NCBI GenBank assembly: GCA_003054655.1
Contig: QAYZ01000015.1
Coordinates: forward strand, 558,001 to 622,000
DNA: 64,000 bases
Reading direction: 5' to 3'
Source: Spartobacteria bacterium LR76
GTDB taxonomy: Bacteria > Verrucomicrobiota > Verrucomicrobiia > Chthoniobacterales > Terrimicrobiaceae
Made by a program: the position numbers and the translations under genes. The notes under the pieces are model-generated. The model ran no database searches. It was given only the letters and a program-made list of their open reading frames with translations, and had not been told where the DNA came from. Below, piece by piece: positions 1-8,406 of this stretch; the stretch's first letter is position 1, and the number at the start of each line of letters is the position of its first letter.

Positions 1-1
1 C

Positions 2-382
2 GAGCGGATCCGCGAACTCGGCGCGTCGCCCGGCCTCGCGCTGGACCCCTCGCATACCGTCGACCAGTTCCGCCATCTCTTTCCGCTCGTGGACCAGGTC
101 CTCGTCATGACGGTGAATCCGGGCTACGCCGGTCAAAAGCTCCAGCCGCATTGCCTCGACAAGATCGCCGAGCTGCGCGCCCTCCTCGATGCCCAGGGGC
201 TCAAGGCGGAGATCGAGGTGGACGGTAACGTGAGCTGGGATAACATCCCGCGCATGATCGATGCCGGGGCCGACATCCTCGTCGTCGGCACCTCGTCGCT
301 CTTTCAGAAGGGACTCTCCCGCGAGGACGCCTTCACCAGGCTCGCCCAACTCGTGCAGCCGGATCTCAGCGCGGCGAATTGA
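2..382 (+). CDS. Ribulose-phosphate / allulose-6-phosphate 3-epimerase family, 3' part
   Basis: This is the C-terminal 126 codons of a TIM-barrel sugar-phosphate 3-epimerase; the start lies before the window. Visible family motifs are MTVNPGYAGQ, the phosphate/active-site loop after strand 6, and EVDGN, whose Asp is one of the two catalytic acid/base residues of the Rpe family. They are followed by the phosphate-binding VVGTSSLF. The run PGYAGQ..LDKIAEL and the GTSSLF ending resemble D-allulose-6-phosphate epimerase AlsE more than housekeeping Rpe, which usually has NPGFGGQ and GSAIF. The enzyme would interconvert C3 epimers of a ketose phosphate in the cytoplasm. A DeoR-type sugar-phosphate regulator follows 57 bp downstream, supporting a catabolic rather than pentose-pathway role. 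Family certain; substrate inferred. Confidence 0.85.
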   Translation, partial: ERIRELGASPGLALDPSHTVDQFRHLFPLVDQVLVMTVNPGYAGQKLQPHCLDKIAELRALLDAQGLKAEIEVDGNVSWDNIPRMIDAGADILVVGTSSLFQKGLSREDAFTRLAQLVQPDLSAAN

Positions 383-439
383 TCAAAACCCGGTCATTTT
401 CCTTGTGATGGCGTGGGAAAATCTGCGTGATTCCGTGAG

Positions 440-1204
440 ATGAAACGCTCGGTGCGCCAACGGGAAATTCTGAGACTCCTCCAGGATCGCGAGGAGATCA
501 GCGTCGAGGAGGCGTGCGAGAGCTTCCAGATTTCCCAGGCGACCGCCCGCCGGGACTTCGCCACTCTGGCTGAGGAAGGCCGCGTGGAGAAAACCTGGGG
601 CGGCGTGCGCAGCGCCGATCCGCACGCGAATCCCATGCTGCCCAGCGGCCTGCGCGAAAATCTCAACTCCAGCGAGAAACACCGCATCGGCGCACGCGCC
701 GCGGAGATGTGCCGCGATGGCGACATCGTCTTCGTCGATGGCGGCACCACGACCTCGCAGATGGCCCGCTGGCTGGCCGCCCGCCCGGTGCGGGTGGTGA
801 CCAACTCCCTTCTCATCGCCCACGAGATCGACCGTCAGCGCACGGATGCGCAGGGCGCGGAGGTGTTTCTCACCGGTGGCTATCTCTACCCCGGCTCCGG
901 ATTGCTGGTCGGTCCCGAGACAGTGGAAAGCGTTCGCCGCTATCGAGCCGTCACCGCCTTTCTCTCCGTCGGCGGCATCACGGAGGAGGGCTTCGCCAAC
1001 AACCACCACCTCGTCGTCGAGGTCGAGCGGGCCATGATTTCACGTGCCTCGCGGGTCGTCCTGCTGGCAGACCATTCCAAATTTGGTCGGCGCGAACTCG
1101 TCTCCGAATGCTCGTGGGACGAGGTCGACGTCGTCGTCACCGACCGCCCGCCGGACGAGACGTTTCGCAAACTGCTGACCGATCGCGTGGTGGTCGCGGA
1201 GTAA
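440..1204 (+). CDS. DeoR family transcriptional regulator
   Basis: This 254-residue protein has the two-domain DeoR layout. The N-terminal winged helix-turn-helix (about residues 1-58) contains the family pattern ISVEEACESFQISQATARRDF followed by a wing ending in WGGVR. The C-terminal sugar-phosphate sensor domain (about 75-235) has DGGTTTSQMA, the ribose-5-phosphate-isomerase-like phosphate loop, TNSLLIA, LTGGYLYPGSG and LLADHSKFG. DeoR proteins usually repress sugar catabolism genes and are released by a phosphorylated intermediate. Here the upstream AlsE-like epimerase is the nearest likely target. The gene is convergent with the rhamnosidase gene that ends 30 bp downstream. The start ATG directly follows GTGAG, a weak ribosome-binding site. 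Confidence 0.9.
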   Translation: MKRSVRQREILRLLQDREEISVEEACESFQISQATARRDFATLAEEGRVEKTWGGVRSADPHANPMLPSGLRENLNSSEKHRIGARAAEMCRDGDIVFVDGGTTTSQMARWLAARPVRVVTNSLLIAHEIDRQRTDAQGAEVFLTGGYLYPGSGLLVGPETVESVRRYRAVTAFLSVGGITEEGFANNHHLVVEVERAMISRASRVVLLADHSKFGRRELVSECSWDEVDVVVTDRPPDETFRKLLTDRVVVAE

Positions 1205-1234
1205 CGCCGCCGCGACCACGCTTCCGTCGGGAGA

Positions 1235-3736
1235 TCAGAGAGCGACCGTGTTCGCCCCGGGCTGAAGGGCCGCCACCGCGCCCTTCCAGACAAATTCCCC
1301 GCTCAGGCTGCCGGGCAGGTGGATTTCTCCCTGCGCCTTGCCGCCGGCAAACTGGAGGCGGAGCGCGATCTCGCCCTGCGGATGCCGCACGGAGCACTCC
1401 AGCCATTCCATCTCATGCGGCTGCGGCGCGATGCGCACCTTGGCAAATCCCGGTGCGGCAGGCCGCACTCCGGCGATGCTCGCCAGGGTATGCCAGGCTG
1501 GATGCGCGCCCCAGGGGTGGGAATCACTCCGCGTCGGCTCCGGCTGCTCGGGCGTCGAGGTAAAGCCCAGCGCCGGAAGTCCCCGCCAGAACGCAAGCTG
1601 ACGGTGAAACTCCTCCTCCTCGCCCTGCAGGTACAGCGCCTCGAGCAGATAAAAGGACGCGTAAATCGACGTCTTCGCCATCCCCGGTTCGTTCCGCAGC
1701 GCCGCGAGGCATCGGGCCGCCCGCGCCGGGTCCATCAGGCCGGTGACCAGGGCAAAAGCCTGCGCATGCTCGCTGGTAAGATCGGAAAGCGTCGTGTCGC
1801 GCAGCAATCCCCGCTTCTCATCCCAATACCGGTCGAGCGTCGCGGCGAAAACCCGTTCCGCCCACTCGCGGTTGCGCCGGGCCAGCAGGAGATCGCCATG
1901 CGCCTCCTCCACCTCGGCCGCCGCCAGCAGCGCCAGCACCCACTGGAGATTCACGATGCTGGAGTCTCCCTCCCACACCCCGGGACCGCAGCCCGTATCC
2001 CACTCCGGCACCCAGTCGATGAACGACCAGCCGGGCAGCCGGTGGAGCAGTCCATCCGCACCAACGCGCGCCTCAAACTCAGCCAGCACGCACCGCATGC
2101 CGGGCAGCATCCGCCTCACGAACCCCGGCTCATCACGCCACATCGCATAATCGCGGATCATCATCGGCCAGATCAGGCAATACGTCGGACATTCCTGCCG
2201 CCAGGCCGAGGGGTAGCGCTCGGCGGTAAATCCTCCCGCCCGCCGCGACCAATCATAGAGCTGGATGGAGCGGCGGCTGATCGCCGTATTGGCAAAGATC
2301 GCATAGTTGGACAAGGCTGTCAGGGCATTGTCTCCCACGTAGCACATCTGCTCGTAGTAGGGCGTATCGGTCCAAGTCTCGTGCGCCGCGATGCGGAAGG
2401 CGTTTTCAAAAATTGGCATCAGGTTATCCCACTCTGCATCCGAGGACTTCCACGGCACCGCCGCCCCGAGCGGAAAACCGCAGAGATTCAATCCCAGCCG
2501 TCCGAGCGTGAGCGGAGTCTCCGCCGTGCGCACCGTGATCTGGACATAGCGGCCGCAACGCCACCAGAGCGACGGAGATGTCCATACCGGCAGCGAGCCG
2601 ATCTTCCAACTGTCGCCGATGCCGACGAACACCTTGCCGACGACCTCGCCGCGATTGCCTTTGGGGGAGCAATACAGCACCTCCTCCGGCGTTTTTTCCT
2701 CATAGAGCGACTCTGTCCAGGACAACTCCACCACCGAGCCCTGCCCGCCCTGGCACTCCAGCACAGGATAGCCGCAGCGATAAATCCCCAGGTCCCACAG
2801 GGCAACCAACTCGGAGTGCGGGGCCACCGTGAGCGATCCGCCATCGAGCAGCGCCTGCCACTGCGGAATCTCCGCAGCCTTCAATTCCTCCAGCGTCCAC
2901 GGGTTTGCAGAGACCGGCGACCGCAGCGCGCGGATCATCCCTCCCGTCCACGCCTGGCGCGATTGCTCGGGCATCTCCGAGGGATACAGGCACCAGCCCG
3001 GTCGCCGCACGCCGTAGACATTGGGCTCGAGAGGCCCGAGCACCAGCCCGGCCGCCACGGATTCCCCGCCATGCCAGCGCTCCATGTCAAAGTGAAACTC
3101 CGGTCCGATGTCATGATACCCGGGAATGCGCGGCTTTCTCATCGCCACGGCTCCGGTCAAATCCTCCACCATCCAGGACGCCCTGCCCGTGTCGAGCTGC
3201 ACCGCCGGAGCGTTTTCCGCCACCAGCAGAAATCCGCCCTTCCACGACATCTGGGCCATGGGCGGCACGACGTCATTGACCACGTCTCCCGCGCCAGGAT
3301 CGATGCGCGATGCCAGCTTCGACGGTTCCACGATCCGCCACACCAGAGCCTCCAGCTCATGCTCTCCCGCCGGGAGAGTCAATTCCACGCTCTGCACCGT
3401 CCAGTGATCCTCGTCGCACCGGTCGGGCCCGAACGTCACATCCGCCCCGTCGCAGCGCAGTTGAAACCGCTGGTCCGCCGTGACATGGATGAGCGGCCTC
3501 GCCGGCTCCTCCAGCACAAAACGCAGCCGGAACCTCAGGATAGCCGTCGTCTGCGGATCACGCGCCGGATGCCAGATCCAGGACCCGCGCTCGGCCGGGT
3601 GCCGCATCTGGATGTTCCCGTCGACCGGATCGCCCGTAGGCGGGAGAAACACTCTTCGGACCTGCGGCCCGACAGCCGAGGTAAAACTTCCCGGCAGGTC
3701 GCCCGCGCACGGGGCGACGAATGGTGGGATTTGCAT
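1235..3736 (-). CDS. Alpha-L-rhamnosidase-like glycoside hydrolase (GH78)
   Basis: An 833-residue protein with the order of GH78 enzymes: N-terminal beta-sandwich domains (GSWIWHPAR, then FRLRFVLEE), a middle sandwich ending near YRCGYPVLE, a large (alpha/alpha)6 catalytic barrel and a C-terminal beta-sandwich (VRIAPQPHEMEW). The barrel begins with ETWTDTPYYEQMCYVGD, matching the family segment that carries the general-acid Glu (here in YYEQ, about 470 residues in). No signal peptide is visible, so it probably acts in the cytoplasm on imported oligosaccharides, removing terminal alpha-L-rhamnose. I chose ATG 3736; an in-frame TTG at 3781 would overlap the upstream beta-helix gene by 17 bp. 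That gene ends 28 bp upstream on the same strand, so the two are probably co-transcribed. Confidence 0.85.
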   Translation of the reverse strand: MQIPPFVAPCAGDLPGSFTSAVGPQVRRVFLPPTGDPVDGNIQMRHPAERGSWIWHPARDPQTTAILRFRLRFVLEEPARPLIHVTADQRFQLRCDGADVTFGPDRCDEDHWTVQSVELTLPAGEHELEALVWRIVEPSKLASRIDPGAGDVVNDVVPPMAQMSWKGGFLLVAENAPAVQLDTGRASWMVEDLTGAVAMRKPRIPGYHDIGPEFHFDMERWHGGESVAAGLVLGPLEPNVYGVRRPGWCLYPSEMPEQSRQAWTGGMIRALRSPVSANPWTLEELKAAEIPQWQALLDGGSLTVAPHSELVALWDLGIYRCGYPVLECQGGQGSVVELSWTESLYEEKTPEEVLYCSPKGNRGEVVGKVFVGIGDSWKIGSLPVWTSPSLWWRCGRYVQITVRTAETPLTLGRLGLNLCGFPLGAAVPWKSSDAEWDNLMPIFENAFRIAAHETWTDTPYYEQMCYVGDNALTALSNYAIFANTAISRRSIQLYDWSRRAGGFTAERYPSAWRQECPTYCLIWPMMIRDYAMWRDEPGFVRRMLPGMRCVLAEFEARVGADGLLHRLPGWSFIDWVPEWDTGCGPGVWEGDSSIVNLQWVLALLAAAEVEEAHGDLLLARRNREWAERVFAATLDRYWDEKRGLLRDTTLSDLTSEHAQAFALVTGLMDPARAARCLAALRNEPGMAKTSIYASFYLLEALYLQGEEEEFHRQLAFWRGLPALGFTSTPEQPEPTRSDSHPWGAHPAWHTLASIAGVRPAAPGFAKVRIAPQPHEMEWLECSVRHPQGEIALRLQFAGGKAQGEIHLPGSLSGEFVWKGAVAALQPGANTVAL

Positions 3737-3764
3737 AATATCGTAAAGAAGAGTCCGCTGCCGC

Positions 3765-6095
3765 TCAGTTGCCAAACGCAAACCAGGTCGACTGGTGGAA
3801 ATCGTGATTCTTCAGGTTCATCGCGACGTCCGCCGGGAGCGCCGGGACCTCGCGCGTCCCGTTGCCATCAAAATCGCCTGCCTGGTAGTTTCCGATGATC
3901 AGCCGTGACCCGACAGGCCCTCCGTCCGCCGCCATGGTTCGACCCGGGCAGTTCTCGGCGAGCCTGCTGTCGCGCTCGAAATCGGTCCGGTTGCCCCAGT
4001 ACTCAATGATGTCACCGCGAAAGAGATGCGCCCGATTTTTTAGAGTCGGAGTGACCGAGATCGTGCTGTTCACATCATCGATCGCCGTGATCTGGCGCGG
4101 CACACCATCGACGTTGATCTCGACATAGCCTCCGACGCTAAAGCCCATCGTCGCATCTTTCTTCCCGGAGCCTTCGTACGGCCCCTTCTCTATCGGGATG
4201 GTGGAGGACGCCTGCGACCATTGCTCATCCTTAATGTCACCCAGGAAGCGAATCACCGAAGGCATGTTGACAAACAGCGGCTGGCCTGCAGGCGCGATCT
4301 GGGAATGCTCGTCCTGCCCGGTCAGGTCAAAAAAACCCTGCAGCCCGCCTCCGGATTCCACGCCAAACGAACGCCATTGCTTGGCTTCATTGATGCTGAT
4401 GATTTGGGCCTTGTCATACACCCCGGGGCTTACCAGCATCGGCTGGAAAAGATTCCGATCACCCTTGTAACTCTCCGCATACGTGATCACGCGCCCGAGG
4501 AAGACATTTTCCGTCACCGACATCGGCATGGTACCGTAGAAGGTCACCCCCCCGTACATTGTGTTGTTTTTGAATGTCACCGGCCCCACCGCGGCGAGCT
4601 TGTCCAGCCTGCCCAGGCTGTTGATCTGCGGTCCCCAGATCACGTTTCCGCTGTACTCGCCGCCCGCCATGCCATTGTGCATGATCTGCGGCGATCCCAG
4701 GATGACATTATCCACGACCTTCAGCCCCTGGACTCCGCTCTCGTAAGTTTGGAGCGCATCCGGGTGCTGCAGGAGATTGTAGTGATGGTGGATGTAGTTG
4801 TTGGAAATCGTCACATTCAGCGTTGGCGTCTGGAGGTTGTTGCCCGAGCTGATGTCAAGCCCATCGATGTAGTTGTACCCGATGTCGTTGTGGGAAACCG
4901 TCACGTCCTTGCAGCTCCGGATGCCGATGCCGTTGTAATTCAGGGTGATCAGATTGTTCGTCACCGTCGCTCCGTCCACGTTCCGCAGGGCGATTCCGCT
5001 GCCACGGATAGCGACTGACTTGCCATTTTGCCAAAGATAGCCGCCGTTGTCGTGAATCACGCAGTTCCGCACGGTGACATTCTGGCTGTCGCCGACGTAC
5101 ACCCCGTCACCCGCGCCGCTCGCACCCATGATCTCGAGATTCTCCACCACCACATCGTGGAGGCTGAAAACCGCGACCACACGATTGTTCCCATTACGCG
5201 CCTGCGTCAAGGGATTGGCCGAAAGCAGGGAGGCGGCCTCCGCTTCCGAGCTCGGCCAGTAGTAAAGCTTGTACTTCCCGTCGGACTGCTTGACGAAGGC
5301 CCACTCGCCGGGCTGGGTGATCAACTGGGGGGCATTCTTGATGATGTAGTTGGCCGTCTCCATCACCGCGGTATTTCCACCGACCGTCAATGTGCCTGCT
5401 CCCGGGTCATTCGACAAAATCATCGCTCCGGAGATTTGATACGGGATGCTGAAGTACTGGATATAGCCTCCCGTCAGATCACCCACGCCCTGCAAATGCT
5501 CCGGGTCACTGATGACGAGGTTCCCGGCGGCATCTTTCGTCATGGATTTCCAAACCCAAGGCTGGGCCTCTCCTTGAGGCGACTGCGCCATAGGCTTTTC
5601 CTGCATGTCGAAGTAAAACGTCTCGGGAAACGTATTGGGCGGCAGCGGCGCCGCCGGGTTCCATTCCCCGAGATCTGCCACATAGACCTGGCCGGAATCC
5701 TTCTTCCACCCCGTCACCCGCTTCATTCCGGAAACAACGACCCGCTCGCCCGGCATGCCCCTCAGCACAAAGGGCTGTTCGGGGCTGCCCGATTTGCCAT
5801 TCTTGTACTTGCCATCCAGCACCACGGTCTCCAGGTAGGTCCCCCCGCGAATGGTGATGCGATTCTCCACATCGTTGGGACGGGCGGATTGCAACACAGC
5901 CTCGGCGATCGTCCGGTACGGCTTCTCATAGCTGCCGTCGCCTCCCGCCTGAGCCTTGCCATCGACCCATATGCCGCTCCGATCATCGGCCGCCAGGGTG
6001 CTGGAAAGACCACCGTAGATGAGACTTGCGGCCACCATAACCAGCGACGCAACGCGTCGCCCGACCCGGGGAGAGGGAATGCAAGAGGGGAGCAT
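3765..6095 (-). CDS. Secreted right-handed parallel beta-helix protein
   Basis: A 776-residue exported protein. Residues 1-35 form a signal peptide: basic MLPSCIPSPRVGRRV, hydrophobic SLVMVAASLIYGG, cleavage near TLAADD. The opening of the mature part, GGDGSYEKPYRTIAEAV, is the usual first turn of pectate-lyase-type beta-helices. Residues about 310-520 contain repeated short strands with N-rich turns (VVENLEIMGAS, VTVRNCVIHDNGG, VTNNLITLNYNGIG, VTVSHNDIGYNYIDG), typical of beta-helix glycosidases and lyases. I cannot assign a catalytic family; polysaccharide lyase or glycosidase are both possible. It is the first gene of a minus-strand unit with the rhamnosidase. A LacI-type palindrome at 6110-6123 lies 14 bp before the ATG, and the pseudopilin cassette starts divergently 232 bp away. 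Confidence 0.8.
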   Translation of the reverse strand: MLPSCIPSPRVGRRVASLVMVAASLIYGGLSSTLAADDRSGIWVDGKAQAGGDGSYEKPYRTIAEAVLQSARPNDVENRITIRGGTYLETVVLDGKYKNGKSGSPEQPFVLRGMPGERVVVSGMKRVTGWKKDSGQVYVADLGEWNPAAPLPPNTFPETFYFDMQEKPMAQSPQGEAQPWVWKSMTKDAAGNLVISDPEHLQGVGDLTGGYIQYFSIPYQISGAMILSNDPGAGTLTVGGNTAVMETANYIIKNAPQLITQPGEWAFVKQSDGKYKLYYWPSSEAEAASLLSANPLTQARNGNNRVVAVFSLHDVVVENLEIMGASGAGDGVYVGDSQNVTVRNCVIHDNGGYLWQNGKSVAIRGSGIALRNVDGATVTNNLITLNYNGIGIRSCKDVTVSHNDIGYNYIDGLDISSGNNLQTPTLNVTISNNYIHHHYNLLQHPDALQTYESGVQGLKVVDNVILGSPQIMHNGMAGGEYSGNVIWGPQINSLGRLDKLAAVGPVTFKNNTMYGGVTFYGTMPMSVTENVFLGRVITYAESYKGDRNLFQPMLVSPGVYDKAQIISINEAKQWRSFGVESGGGLQGFFDLTGQDEHSQIAPAGQPLFVNMPSVIRFLGDIKDEQWSQASSTIPIEKGPYEGSGKKDATMGFSVGGYVEINVDGVPRQITAIDDVNSTISVTPTLKNRAHLFRGDIIEYWGNRTDFERDSRLAENCPGRTMAADGGPVGSRLIIGNYQAGDFDGNGTREVPALPADVAMNLKNHDFHQSTWFAFGN

Positions 6096-6109
6096 CCCGA
6101 AAACATTGC

Positions 6110-6123
6110 ATCATACGTGTGAT
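6110..6123 (-). promoter_or_regulatory. LacI-type operator, beta-helix gene
   Basis: ATCATACGTGTGAT is a near-perfect 14-bp palindrome around a central CG, the usual LacI-family operator geometry. It is the exact reverse complement of the site at 25275-25288, almost 19 kb away. On the minus strand it contains TATGAT, a good -10 hexamer, so bound repressor would block initiation. The start codon is only 14 bp downstream, implying a very short leader. Confidence 0.7.
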
Positions 6124-6263
6124 CTGCAAAGCAGAAATCATATTTGCCGATTTTCCCTTTCCTTGAGGGTCCAAGCGACGTTGAATAAATATCCCCTTGC
6201 AGCTCCGCCGGACATCTCCCCCGCCATGAAAGATCAGGTTCGTTTTTCTGCAAAAGCTTGCCC

Positions 6264-6291
6264 TTGACGCACCGCAATATCTGGCTTATCA
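6264..6291 (+). promoter_or_regulatory. Putative sigma-70 promoter of the pseudopilin cassette
   Basis: TTGACG (6264-6269), 16-bp spacer, TTATCA (6286-6291). The predicted start of transcription, about 6298, abuts the operator palindrome at 6299-6312, the expected arrangement for repression. Promoter assignment is by eye. Confidence 0.45.
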
Positions 6292-6298
6292 GTTCAAT

Positions 6299-6312
6299 AT
6301 CACACCTGTGAT
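6299..6312 (+). promoter_or_regulatory. LacI-type operator, pseudopilin cassette
   Basis: ATCACACCTGTGAT has perfect 6-bp arms (ATCACA / TGTGAT) around CC and differs from the consensus ATCACACGTGTGAT at one base. It sits just after the predicted transcription start and 15 bp before the first cassette ATG. Confidence 0.65.
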
Positions 6313-6327
6313 TTAACTCCTGCGAAC

Positions 6328-6810
6328 ATGGTTGAATCCCCCCGATCCCTACGCCGACGCACCCGCATCTCCGCCTTCAGCCTCATCGAGGTGACGATTG
6401 CACTGGGAGTCATGTCCTTTTGCCTGCTCACAACGATAGGGCTTTTGCCAGTCGCGGTGAACACAATGCGCTCGGCCATGGACAGCACGATAAGCTCGCA
6501 GATCATGCAGCAGATCTCCAGCCAGGCTACACTCACGCCTTTCAGCGAACTGACCGCCTACGTCAACGGAAGTCAAATCCAGTTCTTCGATCAGGAGGGC
6601 CAACCGGCACAAAGAGTTCAGGATCGCCGCTATAAGGTCTCGCTGGAAAAAATGGATCCTGAAAAGGTTCCGCCATTTCCAGGTGCCCAGCAGGCTGCAT
6701 CGCTACCTAACAGTCTTTTCGTGATAAAGTCGGTGGTATCCGATGCCCGCATGGCAAAGGACCCCGCGCCGCTTACCTACGTCCTGTACGTTCCAAACTC
6801 TGGCGGGTAA
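6328..6810 (+). CDS. Verru_Chthon cassette protein B-like (type II minor pseudopilin, GspI-like)
   Basis: A 160-residue prepilin-like protein. A basic leader (LRRRTRISA) precedes the prepilin peptidase/methylation motif FSLIEVTIALGVM, with Glu at position 5 of the mature protein, followed by a hydrophobic helix to about residue 50 and a small globular domain. The helix pattern FxLIEVxIALGV is closest to GspI of type II secretion. With the next three genes it forms the B-C-D-A order described as the Verru_Chthon cassette in Verrucomicrobium and Chthoniobacter. Expected location is the inner membrane or periplasm as part of a short pseudopilus tip. Its upstream region carries a promoter and LacI-type operator. 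Cassette assignment is from recollection of the family, not a search. Confidence 0.8.
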   Translation: MVESPRSLRRRTRISAFSLIEVTIALGVMSFCLLTTIGLLPVAVNTMRSAMDSTISSQIMQQISSQATLTPFSELTAYVNGSQIQFFDQEGQPAQRVQDRRYKVSLEKMDPEKVPPFPGAQQAASLPNSLFVIKSVVSDARMAKDPAPLTYVLYVPNSGG

Positions 6811-6814
6811 TCCA

Positions 6815-7807
6815 ATGACTTCCAGGCCGGACGGCACTCTGCGCCGACGCTCGGGTTTTTCCATCGTGGAAATGCTCGTGGCGGTCACCATTCTCATCAT
6901 CCTCATCACGATTACCCTGTCGGTGATGGATAGCACCTCCTCGTTGTGGAGACGCTCCTCGGAAAGCATCGAGGCCTTTCAATCCGCCAGGCTCGGGTTT
7001 GACCTGATGACACGCGAGCTAAGCCAGGCTACGCTAAATACCTATCTCGACTATGACGATCCGTCGAACCCCACAATTTATCGCCGGAGGTCGGATCTCC
7101 ATTTCGTGTGCGGACCAGCAGGCGCAGGTTCCCTGCCCGGAACTCCCAATACCGGCTCGGCCATTTTTTTCCAGGCTCCCATCGCATATACCCAGAACAC
7201 GGCCCAACTAGGCATCCTCGACGGCCCGTTGAATGTCTGCGGGTTCTATATAAAGTTTGGGACAGATCCGACGTTGCCGCCGTTTGCCTCAGGCCAGCAG
7301 CGGTATCGCTATCGCCTCATGAATCTGCTCGTCCCGACCGAGGACAACCGCGTCTACGACAACACCGGCGCATTAGCAACGCAGTTTAGCTGGTTCAACG
7401 ACTATATTGACAAGTCCGATTTCCCGGTGGCGGATAACGTCATCGCCCTGGTGGTCCGTCCCGAAGACCCCGCCGATCCCAATCTTTTCCCGACGCTGGA
7501 CTACAACTCCCTGGACCGATGGAAGGCCAACCCGCAGCCCATTACTGCCAATCAGCTTCCGCCACTCCTGAATGTCACGATGGTCGCCATCGACGAGACC
7601 TCGGCCCGGAGAATGGAGAATGGGAGCGCTCCGCCCGCGGCAATTACCTCCGCACTGGCGAGCTTTCAGAACCGGATCAATAGCAACGCCGCCGACATCT
7701 CCACGGCCCTGGACGAACTGGGCGCGGCCTTGTCCGCCAAAAACATCAAATATCGGATTTTCTCCAGCAAAGTCCCCATGAGGGAATCGAAATGGACCAG
7801 GAACTAA
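6815..7807 (+). CDS. Verru_Chthon cassette protein C-like (GspJ-like pseudopilin)
   Basis: A 330-residue prepilin-like protein beginning 4 bp after the previous stop. The leader is TLRRRSG, then FSIVEMLVAVTILIILITIT, with Glu5 present and the cleavage site at G|F. The long helix continues through WRRSSESIEAFQSARLGFDLMTRELSQATLN, a pattern typical of GspJ (long N-terminal helix, then beta-rich domain). I placed the start at ATG 6815 rather than upstream in-frame codons because those would overlap the preceding gene by 68 bp and put the leader about 38 residues from the motif. It is predicted to be an inner-membrane-anchored minor pseudopilin acting with its three neighbours. Confidence 0.8.
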   Translation: MTSRPDGTLRRRSGFSIVEMLVAVTILIILITITLSVMDSTSSLWRRSSESIEAFQSARLGFDLMTRELSQATLNTYLDYDDPSNPTIYRRRSDLHFVCGPAGAGSLPGTPNTGSAIFFQAPIAYTQNTAQLGILDGPLNVCGFYIKFGTDPTLPPFASGQQRYRYRLMNLLVPTEDNRVYDNTGALATQFSWFNDYIDKSDFPVADNVIALVVRPEDPADPNLFPTLDYNSLDRWKANPQPITANQLPPLLNVTMVAIDETSARRMENGSAPPAAITSALASFQNRINSNAADISTALDELGAALSAKNIKYRIFSSKVPMRESKWTRN

Positions 7808-8406
7808 TGAACAGGCGCACCGTCGGAATCCAGGCGTTCAGCCTTGTCGAGCTCCTGGTCGTGATAGCGATCATCGCGCTGCTCATGTCATTCACCAGCA
7901 TCGCCATCACCTCCGCGCTCACCGGCTCCGAGATGGAGCGAGCAGGACAAACCGTGGCAGACGCAATAAAGCTGGCCCGGCAGGAGGCCGTGTCCAAGAA
8001 CCGGGAGGTGCAGCTTGTCCTCCTGGAAATGCCGCAGGATGCCTTTCCGAAAGCATGGCGGGGAGTGGAAATCTGGCGCATCGATGAAACAGTCAACGGC
8101 CCGGTGACCAACAAAGTCAGTCGGCTGCAAAGGCTGCCCTCGCAAATGATCGTATCCAGCAATTCCGCACTGTCCCCGCTGCTCTCGGCCAGTTCCACCT
8201 TGCAGGGGACAACAAACGCCGCAGGGCTCTCCGGCCTGTCGTACAGAGCCATCAGGTTCCGTCCGGACGGCACGCTGGCCGGGGCAAATGGCACCACCAA
8301 TTTCCTCACCATTCAAAGCGCCCGGGCCACGGGAGCACCGCCGGACAACTACTTTACCGTTTCGATCAACCCGCTGACCGGCAAGGTCACCACCATTCGC
8401 CCATGA
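7807..8406 (+). CDS. Verru_Chthon cassette protein D-like (GspH/FimT-like pseudopilin)
   Basis: A 199-residue prepilin-like protein. The motif is A|FSLVELLVVIAIIALLMSF with Glu5, followed by the classic GspH/FimT continuation AGQTVADAIKLARQEAVSKNREVQLVLLE. The end (GLSYRAIRFRPDGTLAG...TNFLTIQSA) also matches the GspH beta-sandwich. The start ATG overlaps the previous stop (TAATG), with AGGA just upstream as a ribosome-binding site; an in-frame ATG 15 bp earlier is possible. Its last four bases (ATGA) start the next gene, so the cassette is translationally coupled. Confidence 0.8.
   Translation: MNRRTVGIQAFSLVELLVVIAIIALLMSFTSIAITSALTGSEMERAGQTVADAIKLARQEAVSKNREVQLVLLEMPQDAFPKAWRGVEIWRIDETVNGPVTNKVSRLQRLPSQMIVSSNSALSPLLSASSTLQGTTNAAGLSGLSYRAIRFRPDGTLAGANGTTNFLTIQSARATGAPPDNYFTVSINPLTGKVTTIRP

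Noticed and set aside
1319-3898. An 859-codon plus-strand frame opposite the rhamnosidase
   Set aside because: Arg/Pro/His-rich shadow of a clear GH78 gene.
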